Positions 1-6,221 of a stretch of 12,752 nt of DNA are shown here, in pieces (within the stretch, counting starts at the first letter, position 1; every line of letters starts with the position of its first letter). Location: positions 1-12,752 of the forward strand of contig JAUXKJ010000002.1 of NCBI GenBank assembly GCA_030624325.1. Direction: 5' to 3'. The stretch comes from Nitrososphaerota archaeon (GTDB lineage Archaea > Thermoproteota > Nitrososphaeria > Nitrososphaerales > Nitrosopumilaceae). Made by a program: the position numbers and the translations under genes. Below the pieces are notes generated by a model. That model searched no databases. It saw only the letters and a program-made list of their open reading frames with translations, and was not told where the DNA came from.

Positions 1-246
1 AAATTCAAAAGAGAGTTAGAAAAAGAAGGAAAATCAGTACAATTGATTGCACTAACCGATATTACCAATGAAAGATTGAAAAATCTCAAGGGAATTGATG
101 CATTCATTCAAGTCGCATGCCCAAGAATCTCTATAGACAATCAGTTTGACATGCCAGTATTGTCCACCCCCCAGGCTAATGCGCTTTTGAAATTATTAAA
201 AAATGAAAGCATTGAGGGATATTTGCAAATCCCTCATTGGTTATAG
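1..246 (+). CDS. dph2: 2-(3-amino-3-carboxypropyl)histidine synthase Dph2, C-terminal part (truncated by window edge)
   Basis: The frame is open from base 1 and ends at TAG 244-246, leaving about 81 C-terminal residues. Dph2 is the radical 4Fe-4S enzyme that starts diphthamide synthesis on elongation factor 2 by transferring the aminocarboxypropyl group of SAM to a histidine. The visible part carries the characteristic third-domain signature GIDAFIQVACPRISIDN, whose Cys is the last of the three cluster ligands, one per domain. The following segment PVLSTPQANALL matches the family's typical end of domain 3, and the terminal YLQIPHWL is a plausible short tail. The start and the first two domains lie outside the window. 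The next gene is on the opposite strand and ends 13 bases later, so the two are convergent. Confidence 0.88.
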   Translation, partial: KFKRELEKEGKSVQLIALTDITNERLKNLKGIDAFIQVACPRISIDNQFDMPVLSTPQANALLKLLKNESIEGYLQIPHWL

Positions 247-259
247 TTGAAACCTGTTT

Positions 260-496
260 CTATAATTCCTGCCAGTTTACTCCACAAATAGAACAGCTTG
301 CTCTAACATTATGAAACGTTGGTTCCCAATATGGTTTGATTTGAAGCTCACACAAAGGACACGAAACAGTTCTTGGAATTGCTTTATTCTTGTATAGTAC
401 TTTGTTTCTAATATCTAAAAGTAAATTTTGAGTATATTCTACTTTTGGTCTCAGATTTTGAGAATTGAAAACAAACCTATGTAATAATGGATTCAT
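260..496 (-). CDS. Small zinc-ribbon-like hypothetical protein, 78 aa
   Basis: I do not recognise a named family. The C-terminal half has two Cys pairs, CPLC and CSIC, about 27 residues apart, the layout of a zinc ribbon. The N-terminal half is basic and hydrophobic with no signal peptide or membrane helix. The longest reading begins at a TTG at 529, with ATGs at 511 and 496. I choose 496 because a TATA-like TTATAAA on the minus strand (519-525) is centred about 26 bases upstream of that ATG, the normal spacing for a leaderless archaeal mRNA, while neither other start has a TATA-like element at that distance. A nucleic-acid-binding or metal-binding adaptor role would fit a zinc ribbon, but this is inference only. 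It is divergent from csl4 and convergent with dph2. Confidence 0.6.
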   Translation of the reverse strand: MNPLLHRFVFNSQNLRPKVEYTQNLLLDIRNKVLYKNKAIPRTVSCPLCELQIKPYWEPTFHNVRASCSICGVNWQEL

Positions 497-518
497 AAAA
501 TTGGTATGCATTTTCTGG

Positions 519-525
519 TTTATAA
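519..525 (-). promoter_or_regulatory. TATA box for the zinc-ribbon gene
   Basis: The minus strand reads GATTATAAAC around here. The centre, near 522, is about 26 bases before the ATG at 496, fitting leaderless transcription from that codon. Confidence 0.45.
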
Positions 526-629
526 TCAAGACGAAGAACTGATCAATTGTCCACCATACTCAAACATACTAACTTGATTACCAAAATTTTTAGAACTGGG
601 TCTAAAATTTTCCCATAAACCGTAAACAG

Positions 630-637
630 TTATAATC
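630..637 (+). promoter_or_regulatory. TATA box of the csl4-pheA unit
   Basis: TTATAATC is centred about 25 bases before the csl4 ATG at 658. The spacing implies that transcription begins at or within a few bases of the start codon. The wider intergenic stretch 530-629 holds no other element I can support. Confidence 0.55.
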
Positions 638-657
638 ACCGATTAAAAAACAGCCCC

Positions 658-1209
658 ATGTCAGATAACTTGACGATGCCAGGAGAAAAAATAGCAGTTA
701 TCGAAGAATATGAATCAGGAAAAAACACATTTGATGATGGGCACAATGTAAGATCAGCCGTTGTCGGTACAACTGATATCGATAAGAAAAATCGTGTTGC
801 ACAAGTTAAAACCGCAAAGGAAACTACAATGCCTAAGGTCAACGATGTAGTGATAGGTACAGTGGTAGCAGTCTTGTCATCAATGATGGCAGTTTCTATA
901 GATTATGTTAACAACAAACCATCAAGTTCTAATATTGAATGTATTTGTCAGACCAGAGAATTTAGGAGAAAAGGAGTTGCGTTACTTAACGACGTTGTAG
1001 CTCTCAAAATTACTAGTAATCTTAATGGTACTAATCATGCATCAATCAATGAACCAGAACTTGGTGTTTTGTTCACTAGATGTAAAAAATGTGGAGGAAA
1101 TGTAATTCCTATGCGAGATGCAATCAAATGTGTAGATTGTAATTGGATTGATGAAAGAAAACTTTCCAAAAATTTTGGTAAGAGTGATTTTGTAAAGCTG
1201 GAGAGGTAA
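658..1209 (+). CDS. csl4: Exosome complex RNA-binding protein Csl4
   Basis: Csl4 is a cap subunit of the archaeal RNA exosome. It sits on the Rrp41/Rrp42 ring and helps bind and recruit RNA for 3'-5' degradation or tailing in the cytoplasm. The 183 aa chain shows the family's three parts. The N-terminal domain has PGEKIAVIEEYESGKNTF and a VRSAVVGTTDID strand (about 8-42). A central S1-like beta barrel follows (about 60-135, with VNDVVIGTVVAVLSSMMAVSI). A C-terminal zinc ribbon has Cys 142, 145, 158 and 161. The ATG at 658 is about 25 bases after a TATA element and places the PGE motif at the usual distance from the N-terminus. The stop lies two bases before pheA, so the two genes are probably co-transcribed. 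Confidence 0.93.
   Translation: MSDNLTMPGEKIAVIEEYESGKNTFDDGHNVRSAVVGTTDIDKKNRVAQVKTAKETTMPKVNDVVIGTVVAVLSSMMAVSIDYVNNKPSSSNIECICQTREFRRKGVALLNDVVALKITSNLNGTNHASINEPELGVLFTRCKKCGGNVIPMRDAIKCVDCNWIDERKLSKNFGKSDFVKLER
1203..1207 (+). promoter_or_regulatory. Shine-Dalgarno site of pheA
   Basis: GAGGT overlaps the csl4 stop codon and lies four bases before the pheA ATG at 1212. It is complementary to the 16S 3' end. This fits an internal operon gene that needs an SD, unlike the apparently leaderless first genes in the window. Confidence 0.5.
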
Positions 1210-1211
1210 GA

Positions 1212-2027
1212 ATGGTCAGTGTATCGTTCCAAGGGGAACGAGGTGCCTATAGTGAGGCAGCAGCACTTTCTTTTTTTGATAATAAAATAGATACTATTCC
1301 TCTTCCAACATTTGTAGATGTACTAAAATCCACTGAAAATAACAAATCCGAATATTCTATTTTACCAGTTGAAAATTCACTTGAAGGAAGTGTCGGTGAA
1401 AGCTATGATCTTTTATACTCTACAAATCTTAATGCAGTTGGAGAAATTTATCACAGAATCATACACTGTCTAATAGGATTTGATTCACTTGACAGTATTG
1501 ATACTGTATACTCCCATACTCAGGCATTAGGACAATGTAGAAAATTCATTGAGGAACATGGTATGAAAAAAGTTCCCACTTATGATACTGCAGGTAGTGT
1601 CAAAATTATTAAAGATTTAAACAAGAAAAATATCGGCTGTATTGCTAGCAAAAGGGCTTCAGAAATATTCCAGGTACCTGTAATTAAAGAAGAAGTTGAA
1701 GATAACTCAAATAATTATACTAGATTTTTAATATTATCAAAAAATAAAACTAAAGAAACCAAAAAGGACAAAACATCACTAATTTTTTCAATAAAACATG
1801 AACCAGGAGCGTTACATCATATTATAAAAAAGATTTATGAATATGAAATCAACCTGACGAAAATTGAATCACGCCCAAAAAAAAGTACACCGTGGGAGTA
1901 CAATTTTTACGTAGACTTTGAAGGTCATGAAAATAATTCCAAAGTCAAAGAAATGTTAGATAAAATAAAAGAAAAAACTACGTTTTTGAAAATTTTAGGT
2001 TCTTATCCAAGCGCAGAGCTCAGCTAA
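1212..2027 (+). CDS. pheA: Prephenate dehydratase with ACT domain
   Basis: The enzyme converts prephenate to phenylpyruvate in phenylalanine synthesis. At 271 aa it is a stand-alone dehydratase (no chorismate mutase domain) followed by a regulatory ACT domain. Catalytic-domain motifs visible are VSFQGERGAYSE at the start, PVENSLEGSV (about 52-61), SHTQALGQC (about 101-109) and the signature NNYTRF (about 168-172), whose Thr is catalytically important in the family. The ACT part from about residue 187 has GALH (199-202) and ESRP (219-222), the two motifs that bind phenylalanine, so feedback inhibition by Phe is likely. It follows csl4 by two bases with an SD in between. Its 3' end overlaps the stop of the convergent membrane-protein gene by four bases. 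Confidence 0.95.
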   Translation: MVSVSFQGERGAYSEAAALSFFDNKIDTIPLPTFVDVLKSTENNKSEYSILPVENSLEGSVGESYDLLYSTNLNAVGEIYHRIIHCLIGFDSLDSIDTVYSHTQALGQCRKFIEEHGMKKVPTYDTAGSVKIIKDLNKKNIGCIASKRASEIFQVPVIKEEVEDNSNNYTRFLILSKNKTKETKKDKTSLIFSIKHEPGALHHIIKKIYEYEINLTKIESRPKKSTPWEYNFYVDFEGHENNSKVKEMLDKIKEKTTFLKILGSYPSAELS

Positions 2028-2062
2028 AAACCTCGAGGTTTTCTAACACTAAATGCTGAGCT
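2017..2062. terminator. Nested inverted repeats at a convergent 3' junction (possible bidirectional terminator)
   Basis: Outer arms AGCTCAGC (2017-2024) and GCTGAGCT (2055-2062) are perfect inverted repeats. Between them is the perfect 16-bp palindrome AAAACCTCGAGGTTTT (2027-2042). The stop codons of the two convergent genes lie at 2024-2027. Both transcripts would therefore carry a GC-centred hairpin ending in a short U run near their 3' ends. Archaeal termination depends mainly on U runs, so a terminator role is inference; an RNA 3'-end structure or a protein-binding dyad is also possible. Confidence 0.4.
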
Positions 2063-2491
2063 AAATCCTATAATCACAAGTCCAGCTATAATTATTAAAA
2101 TTTTATAGGTGAATAGTATAGGATCAAGTAAAGCTTGAAACGTTCCGTTTACATATAATTCTGAATCCCCTGTGTTTTGAACTTTCAAAATGCTATCCCC
2201 ATCTTCAAGGTGAACCCAATCAATATCGACATTGTTCTTATGTTCTATTTCCTTGATTTGCAATCCAGGTCCTGGACTAGTTAGTGATATTTTGAATGAA
2301 GCTCCTGTTATGTTTGCATATTGTTGTGCATGAATCGGAGCAGTAAACTTGTAGGTAGTAGATTCTCCAATTCCATAGGTATCATCAAACGATATGTCTT
2401 GAACTCCTATCGAGGAAATTAAGGAATATGCTCCTATGGCAATAATAACAGAACCCACCACAATTCCAATTCCGGTTCTTTTATCTAACAC
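2024..2491 (-). CDS. Small membrane protein with two transmembrane helices and an external domain, 155 aa
   Basis: No named family is recognised. A first hydrophobic helix spans about residues 8-28 and a second about 126-147, with a roughly 95-residue beta-rich segment between them. Basic residues at both ends (DKR near the N-terminus, RKPR at the C-terminus) put both tails in the cytoplasm and the middle domain outside. The domain contains two N-glycosylation sequons, NIT at 60-62 and NGT at 115-117, consistent with a surface location in an archaeon. The start is a GTG, with no better ATG nearby. It follows guaB by 36 bases on the same strand and may be a tail gene of that unit. Its last codons lie inside the palindromic structure shared with pheA. 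Function unknown. Confidence 0.7.
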   Translation of the reverse strand: MLDKRTGIGIVVGSVIIAIGAYSLISSIGVQDISFDDTYGIGESTTYKFTAPIHAQQYANITGASFKISLTSPGPGLQIKEIEHKNNVDIDWVHLEDGDSILKVQNTGDSELYVNGTFQALLDPILFTYKILIIIAGLVIIGFSSAFSVRKPRGF

Positions 2492-2527
2492 AAGTGTGGG
2501 ATTTTTTTAGGTTGAATAAAAAACTAG

Positions 2528-3961
2528 CTACATCAAAGAAACGTCATGTGGGTTACTTTCTGTAAACCCAGCAGTTGACATTTTTATAAATTCTGCATTT
2601 TCTTGCATTTGTTTTATTGTGTGTGCACCACAATAGCTTAGTCCAGAGCGAACTCCTCCTGTAAGTTGCTTTAGAATATCAGTTACACTTCCCTTGTAAG
2701 GAACCATTGCTTCAACTCCCTCAGCTACATAATCATTAAGATCATCTCCAATTGATGCACCGCCATTCTCCTTTGATTTACGACCTAAAGAAGCATAAAA
2801 TGAAGCCATTCCACGATAAATTTTAAATCGTTTTCCATTTTTTGTCATAAAAGAACCTGGGCTCTCATCAGTGCCACCTAAAATACTTCCAATCATCACC
2901 GAAGATGCACCTGCTGCCAAGGCCTTGGTAACATCACCAGATGTCCTAACACCCCCATCAGAAATAATTGGGATATCGTGTTTTTTTCCAACCTCTGCAC
3001 AATCTAAAACTGCTGTGAGTTGTGGAACTCCAGAACCAGTAACCACACGTGTAATACAAATTGAGCCTGAACCAACACCAACCTTTACAGCATCTACCCC
3101 TGCTTTGATTAAATCTTCAGCTCCTGCTGCTGTTGCTACATTTCCTGCAATCAACTCAGAATCTGGAAATGCCTTTTTAATATGACGGATAGTGTTTATT
3201 GCATTTTCACTATGACCATGGGCTATATCAACAACTATTACATCAGCTTCTGCTTCTAGAAGAGATTCTGTTCTTTCCATGAAATCGCCTTTAACTCCTA
3301 CTGCAGCGCCAACAAGAGGTCGTCCTTTTTTATCTTTTGATGCTTGAGGAAAATTTTCAATGTTAGTAATATCTTTGCTAGTTACCAAGCCTTTTACATG
3401 ACCAGATTCATCTACCAATGGTAGTTTTTCAATTCTGTGTTTTCGCAAAACTTCTTTTGCTTCATCTAAACCAATTCCAGGTTTGGCAGTAATTACGTCC
3501 TTTGTCATTACATCTTTTACGATTTGTTCTGAGGGAGTTTCAAACATTACATCACGTCGGGTTAAAATTCCTACAAGTCTTGAATCCGAGTCCATGACTA
3601 AAAGTCCATGCACACCTTTTTCGCGCATATAGTTTATTGCATAATCTACAGTCTTTTCAGGTTCTATATGGTAAGGATTTTCAATCATAACGCTTCCTGA
3701 ACGCTTGACTTTTAGAACTTGATCAGTTTCCTCTTTGATGGAAAGAAATCTATGAATTATTCCAAGTCCTCCCTGTCTTGCCATAGCTACTGCCATTGCT
3801 GATTCTGTAACAGTATCCATGTTTGCACTAACTAACGGGATGTTAAGCGAAATGTTCCTAGAAAGTTTTGTTTCCAAGTTAGTTTGAGATCTACTTGTGA
3901 TATCTGAATATTTAGGAACAAGAAGAACATCGTCAAAGGTTAATCCTTCTCTGAACTCCAA
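2528..3961 (-). CDS. guaB: IMP dehydrogenase-like protein with CBS pair (GuaB)
   Basis: By family this oxidises IMP to XMP with NAD+, the committed step to GMP. The 477 aa chain has a (beta/alpha)8 barrel interrupted by two CBS domains (about 94-205) that usually sense nucleotides. Visible motifs are [12 protein letters not shown] at the N-terminus, GSGSICITR with catalytic Cys302, [11 protein letters not shown] (about 334-344), YRGMAS (382-387), [11 protein letters not shown] and the near-terminal ESNPHDV typical of IMPDH. The flap between YRGM and [11 protein letters not shown] lacks the Arg-Tyr dyad present in characterised IMPDHs, so GMP reductase or a variant mechanism cannot be excluded. 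The start is TTG: an in-frame TAG lies three codons upstream and no ATG occurs before residue 48. It follows folP by 19 bases, probably co-transcribed. Confidence 0.85.
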   Translation of the reverse strand: MEFREGLTFDDVLLVPKYSDITSRSQTNLETKLSRNISLNIPLVSANMDTVTESAMAVAMARQGGLGIIHRFLSIKEETDQVLKVKRSGSVMIENPYHIEPEKTVDYAINYMREKGVHGLLVMDSDSRLVGILTRRDVMFETPSEQIVKDVMTKDVITAKPGIGLDEAKEVLRKHRIEKLPLVDESGHVKGLVTSKDITNIENFPQASKDKKGRPLVGAAVGVKGDFMERTESLLEAEADVIVVDIAHGHSENAINTIRHIKKAFPDSELIAGNVATAAGAEDLIKAGVDAVKVGVGSGSICITRVVTGSGVPQLTAVLDCAEVGKKHDIPIISDGGVRTSGDVTKALAAGASSVMIGSILGGTDESPGSFMTKNGKRFKIYRGMASFYASLGRKSKENGGASIGDDLNDYVAEGVEAMVPYKGSVTDILKQLTGGVRSGLSYCGAHTIKQMQENAEFIKMSTAGFTESNPHDVSLM

Positions 3962-3980
3962 TGAAACCTATAGTCATGAT

Positions 3981-4862
3981 TTATGAAGGATTATAAGCCT
4001 TTCTTGGTTTTTTTTGAGCTAATTTTTGTGCTATAGTGATTGCATTTTTAGATTCTTTCACATTATGTGTGCGTATAATATCTGAACCATTTAGAACAGA
4101 AATTGTCTCAGCTGCTAAAGAACCATAAAGTCGATCAGATGGATTTTTCAGATTTAATAATTTTCCAATAAATGATTTATTTGAAACAGAAACCAACATC
4201 GGTTGCCCAAGTTTTATCTTCCAAAGATTTTGTAACATTAACAAATCTCTATCTACCCAATTTGTTTTTATTTTAGTAAAGAAAGGACCACTACCTGATT
4301 TTCTAAAAAAACCTATAGCAGGATCTAAAACAATTTTTTTCTTTGAAATTCTCAAAGATATAGCAATATTCATACTCTGTTTTAGAAGTTCTTTGGTTTT
4401 TTCCAAATGATTTCCTTGAATTGTTTTTTGACTGTAGGCAGACAAAATTAGCGAAGGTTGGAATTTTTCAATAACTTTATGCATGTTTTCATCATATTTC
4501 AAGCCGGAAATGTCATTGATGATGTCTACTCCTATCTCAAGTGCTTGTTTTGCTACATAGGTTCTACAAGTATCAACTGAAATAGGAAGATTAGAAACTT
4601 GTTGAATAATTTTAATGGCAGACATTACACGTTTTGATTCTAGTTTCTCAGAAACCATTGTGGATAGATATGGAGCAGTAGACATACCTCCAACATCTAC
4701 AAAGTCTGCTCCATCTTGTTCCATTTTTTTGATAGTGTTAACAATATCATGTTTAGTTGTCCTAATCGAATCTTTGTAAAATGACTCCGGACTGGTGTTT
4801 AGAATACCCATAATTCTTACAGGATTTTGTCCACCTACAGAAACACTTCCTAGCTTATTCAC
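3981..4862 (-). CDS. folP: Dihydropteroate synthase-like protein
   Basis: DHPS joins 6-hydroxymethyl-dihydropterin diphosphate to an aminobenzoate to form a pterin coenzyme precursor. The 293 aa TIM barrel shows most pterin-site elements: RIMGILNTSPESF (Asn22), FVDVGG (Asp56), SVDT (Asp97), INDISG (Asn116), LDPAIGF (Asp180), SNKSFIG (Lys229) and IRTHNV (Arg264, His266). The usual STRPG of loop 2 is STAPY, so the Arg that contacts the diphosphate is Ala63. I take the GTG at 4862 as start because it places the first strand at the normal distance and frees a short divergent intergenic region. The TTG at 4886 would add eight residues and leave only a 10-base gap to the mptE start. The archaeal acceptor may not be pABA; that is unresolved. 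It is head-to-head with mptE and upstream of guaB. Confidence 0.75.
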   Translation of the reverse strand: MNKLGSVSVGGQNPVRIMGILNTSPESFYKDSIRTTKHDIVNTIKKMEQDGADFVDVGGMSTAPYLSTMVSEKLESKRVMSAIKIIQQVSNLPISVDTCRTYVAKQALEIGVDIINDISGLKYDENMHKVIEKFQPSLILSAYSQKTIQGNHLEKTKELLKQSMNIAISLRISKKKIVLDPAIGFFRKSGSGPFFTKIKTNWVDRDLLMLQNLWKIKLGQPMLVSVSNKSFIGKLLNLKNPSDRLYGSLAAETISVLNGSDIIRTHNVKESKNAITIAQKLAQKKPRKAYNPS

Positions 4863-4865
4863 ATG

Positions 4866-4874
4866 ATTTATGAT
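4866..4874 (+). promoter_or_regulatory. TATA-like element of mptE
   Basis: ATTTATGAT is centred about 27 bases before the ATG at 4897. It lies in the 34-base gap between the chosen folP and mptE starts. Weak match, supported mainly by spacing. I could not find an equally placed element for folP. Confidence 0.35.
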
Positions 4875-4896
4875 TAGGACTGCCAATTTGAGTCAT

Positions 4897-5631
4897 ATGA
4901 CCATTACAGGTTGGGAAACAAGGTATTCAGAAATTCTAAAAGAATTTGGTTATAGTAGGAAAAGCGATACAGAATCGGCTAAAAGATTAGGGTTTATTCT
5001 AAAAAATAATTATCCTCTTAAAAATTTACGAAAACTCATTGAGAATCAAGTTGTTTTTGTTGTAGGTGCTGGTCCTTCTCTAAAGAATTCTGTTTCATTT
5101 CTAAAAAAATACAATTACATCACAAAAATTGTGGCAGATGGAGCAGTAAAAGCACTAATTGAAAAAAAAATAAAACCAGATATTTTAGTCACAGATCTTG
5201 ATGGTGATATTATTTCTTTAAAAAAAATTGGAAAAACAAAATCTATAATGGTTGTACATGCACATGCTGACAATTTAGAAAAATTGGACCTAGTAACTAA
5301 ATTTAGAAATTGTATAGGAACAACTCAAGGAAAATCATTTGGAAAAATTTACAATTTTGGAGGATTTACAGATGGAGACCGATGTGTTTTTCTTGCTCAT
5401 TATTTTAAAGCAAAAAAAATTGTTTTGTTTGGAATGGATTTTGGAACTACTATTGGCATGTATTCTAAAAATAGAGTTCCAAACAGAAAGACTAAATTAA
5501 AAAAACTTAGAAAGGGAAAAAAACTTTTAGAGTGGTTGGTTTCGAAAAATTCCTTAGATCTTTATACTACCTCAAGATCAATTAAGGGATTCAAAAAAAT
5601 TCACTACGCAGACATTAAAAACATTCTCTAG
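4897..5631 (+). CDS. mptE: 6-hydroxymethyl-7,8-dihydropterin pyrophosphokinase, archaeal MptE type
   Basis: MptE diphosphorylates 6-hydroxymethyl-dihydropterin using ATP, providing the substrate of a DHPS; archaea use it in place of bacterial FolK. The 244 aa chain has the family landmarks in order: ITGWETRYSEILKEFGYS at the N-terminus, a VVGAGPSL loop (about 55-62), VADGAVKAL (about 79-87), TDLDGD (99-104), HAHADN (121-126), GGFTDGDR (155-162) and FGMDFG (178-183). The acidic clusters are likely Mg-ATP ligands. I prefer the ATG at 4897 over the in-frame ATG at 4870: homologs begin just before the W-x3-Y motif, a TATA-like element is about 27 bases upstream, and the longer form would run closer to, or into, the folP start. 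Its head-to-head neighbour is the next enzyme of the pathway. Confidence 0.88.
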   Translation: MTITGWETRYSEILKEFGYSRKSDTESAKRLGFILKNNYPLKNLRKLIENQVVFVVGAGPSLKNSVSFLKKYNYITKIVADGAVKALIEKKIKPDILVTDLDGDIISLKKIGKTKSIMVVHAHADNLEKLDLVTKFRNCIGTTQGKSFGKIYNFGGFTDGDRCVFLAHYFKAKKIVLFGMDFGTTIGMYSKNRVPNRKTKLKKLRKGKKLLEWLVSKNSLDLYTTSRSIKGFKKIHYADIKNIL

Positions 5632-5642
5632 ATGAGAATGCG

Positions 5643-5650
5643 TTTTAATA
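5643..5650 (+). promoter_or_regulatory. TATA box before the coiled-coil gene and guaA
   Basis: TTTTAATA is centred about 26 bases before the ATG at 5673 and only about 14 bases before the ATG at 5661. The spacing favours 5673 as a leaderless start and suggests that this gene and guaA have their own promoter after mptE. Confidence 0.4.
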
Positions 5651-5672
5651 CAGTAAATATATGACAATAATT

Positions 5673-6221
5673 ATGGAGTTTTCTGAAGAACAAATTCGAG
5701 ATATACTTGAACTTAAAGAACGAATTACTGCTCAGATTGAAAAGCATAAAGAAGATATTGAAGATCTTGAAAAAAATTTGAGGGTTTTAGATTCAATAGT
5801 TAAACAAACTAGTTTTACTAAAGCATCTTTACTTGAGAATTCTTCAAAAGTGTCAAATGCTGATGATCCAATTCCTATTACCGTAAGTGATGGTTCAGTA
5901 ATAGGTAACGCGTTTGTAACTCCTGATCAAGTTTCAATTATTATAAAAGAAAATATTGATATTCCTGTTGAAACTCCTCCATTCAAATCGTTTTTCTTAG
6001 ATAGAATAATTGGAGGAATGAAAAAACAAGACTATCAAGAAGCTGAAAACGGCAGGTTACAAAAAGAATCTGCTATTGATTGTATTGTAAACAAAAAAGG
6101 TTCTCAAATTAGGGAGATTATAATCAAAAATTATAGGCAAAGAGAAAGAGTTAATGAAATTATCAATACAGCTGGTTGGTCTCTGTCTAAAATGATTGAG
6201 AATTCGAAAAAAGTGATCTAA
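5673..6221 (+). CDS. Uncharacterised coiled-coil protein coupled to guaA, 182 aa
   Basis: I do not recognise a named family. Residues 5-45 (EEQIRDILELKERITAQIEK onward) form a strongly charged heptad-like coiled coil. A Ser/Asp-rich linker covers about 46-75. A compact C-terminal alpha/beta domain (about 78-178) contains DIPVETPPFKSFFLDRIIGG, a predicted IREIIIKNY strand and an ERVNEIINTAGWSLSKM helix. There is no signal peptide, membrane helix or Cys cluster, so a soluble oligomeric protein is likely. The ATG at 5661 (four residues longer) is possible, but the TATA spacing favours 5673. Its TAA overlaps the guaA ATG in TAATG, indicating translational coupling and roughly matched output. A role near GMP synthesis is suggested only by this linkage. 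Confidence 0.75.
   Translation: MEFSEEQIRDILELKERITAQIEKHKEDIEDLEKNLRVLDSIVKQTSFTKASLLENSSKVSNADDPIPITVSDGSVIGNAFVTPDQVSIIIKENIDIPVETPPFKSFFLDRIIGGMKKQDYQEAENGRLQKESAIDCIVNKKGSQIREIIIKNYRQRERVNEIINTAGWSLSKMIENSKKVI

Noticed and set aside
636..842. Minus-strand open frame overlapping the csl4 start
   Set aside because: It covers the csl4 promoter and N-terminal domain; there is no independent evidence for it.
3047..3064. Ile after the catalytic Cys in GuaB (SICITR rather than SICTTR)
   Set aside because: Active eukaryotic IMPDHs also have SICIT; the catalytic Thr is the second position, which is kept.
2871..3185. Plus-strand open frame antisense to guaB
   Set aside because: It lies over the catalytic loop region of guaB, has repetitive Pro/Thr/Ala content and no start signals.
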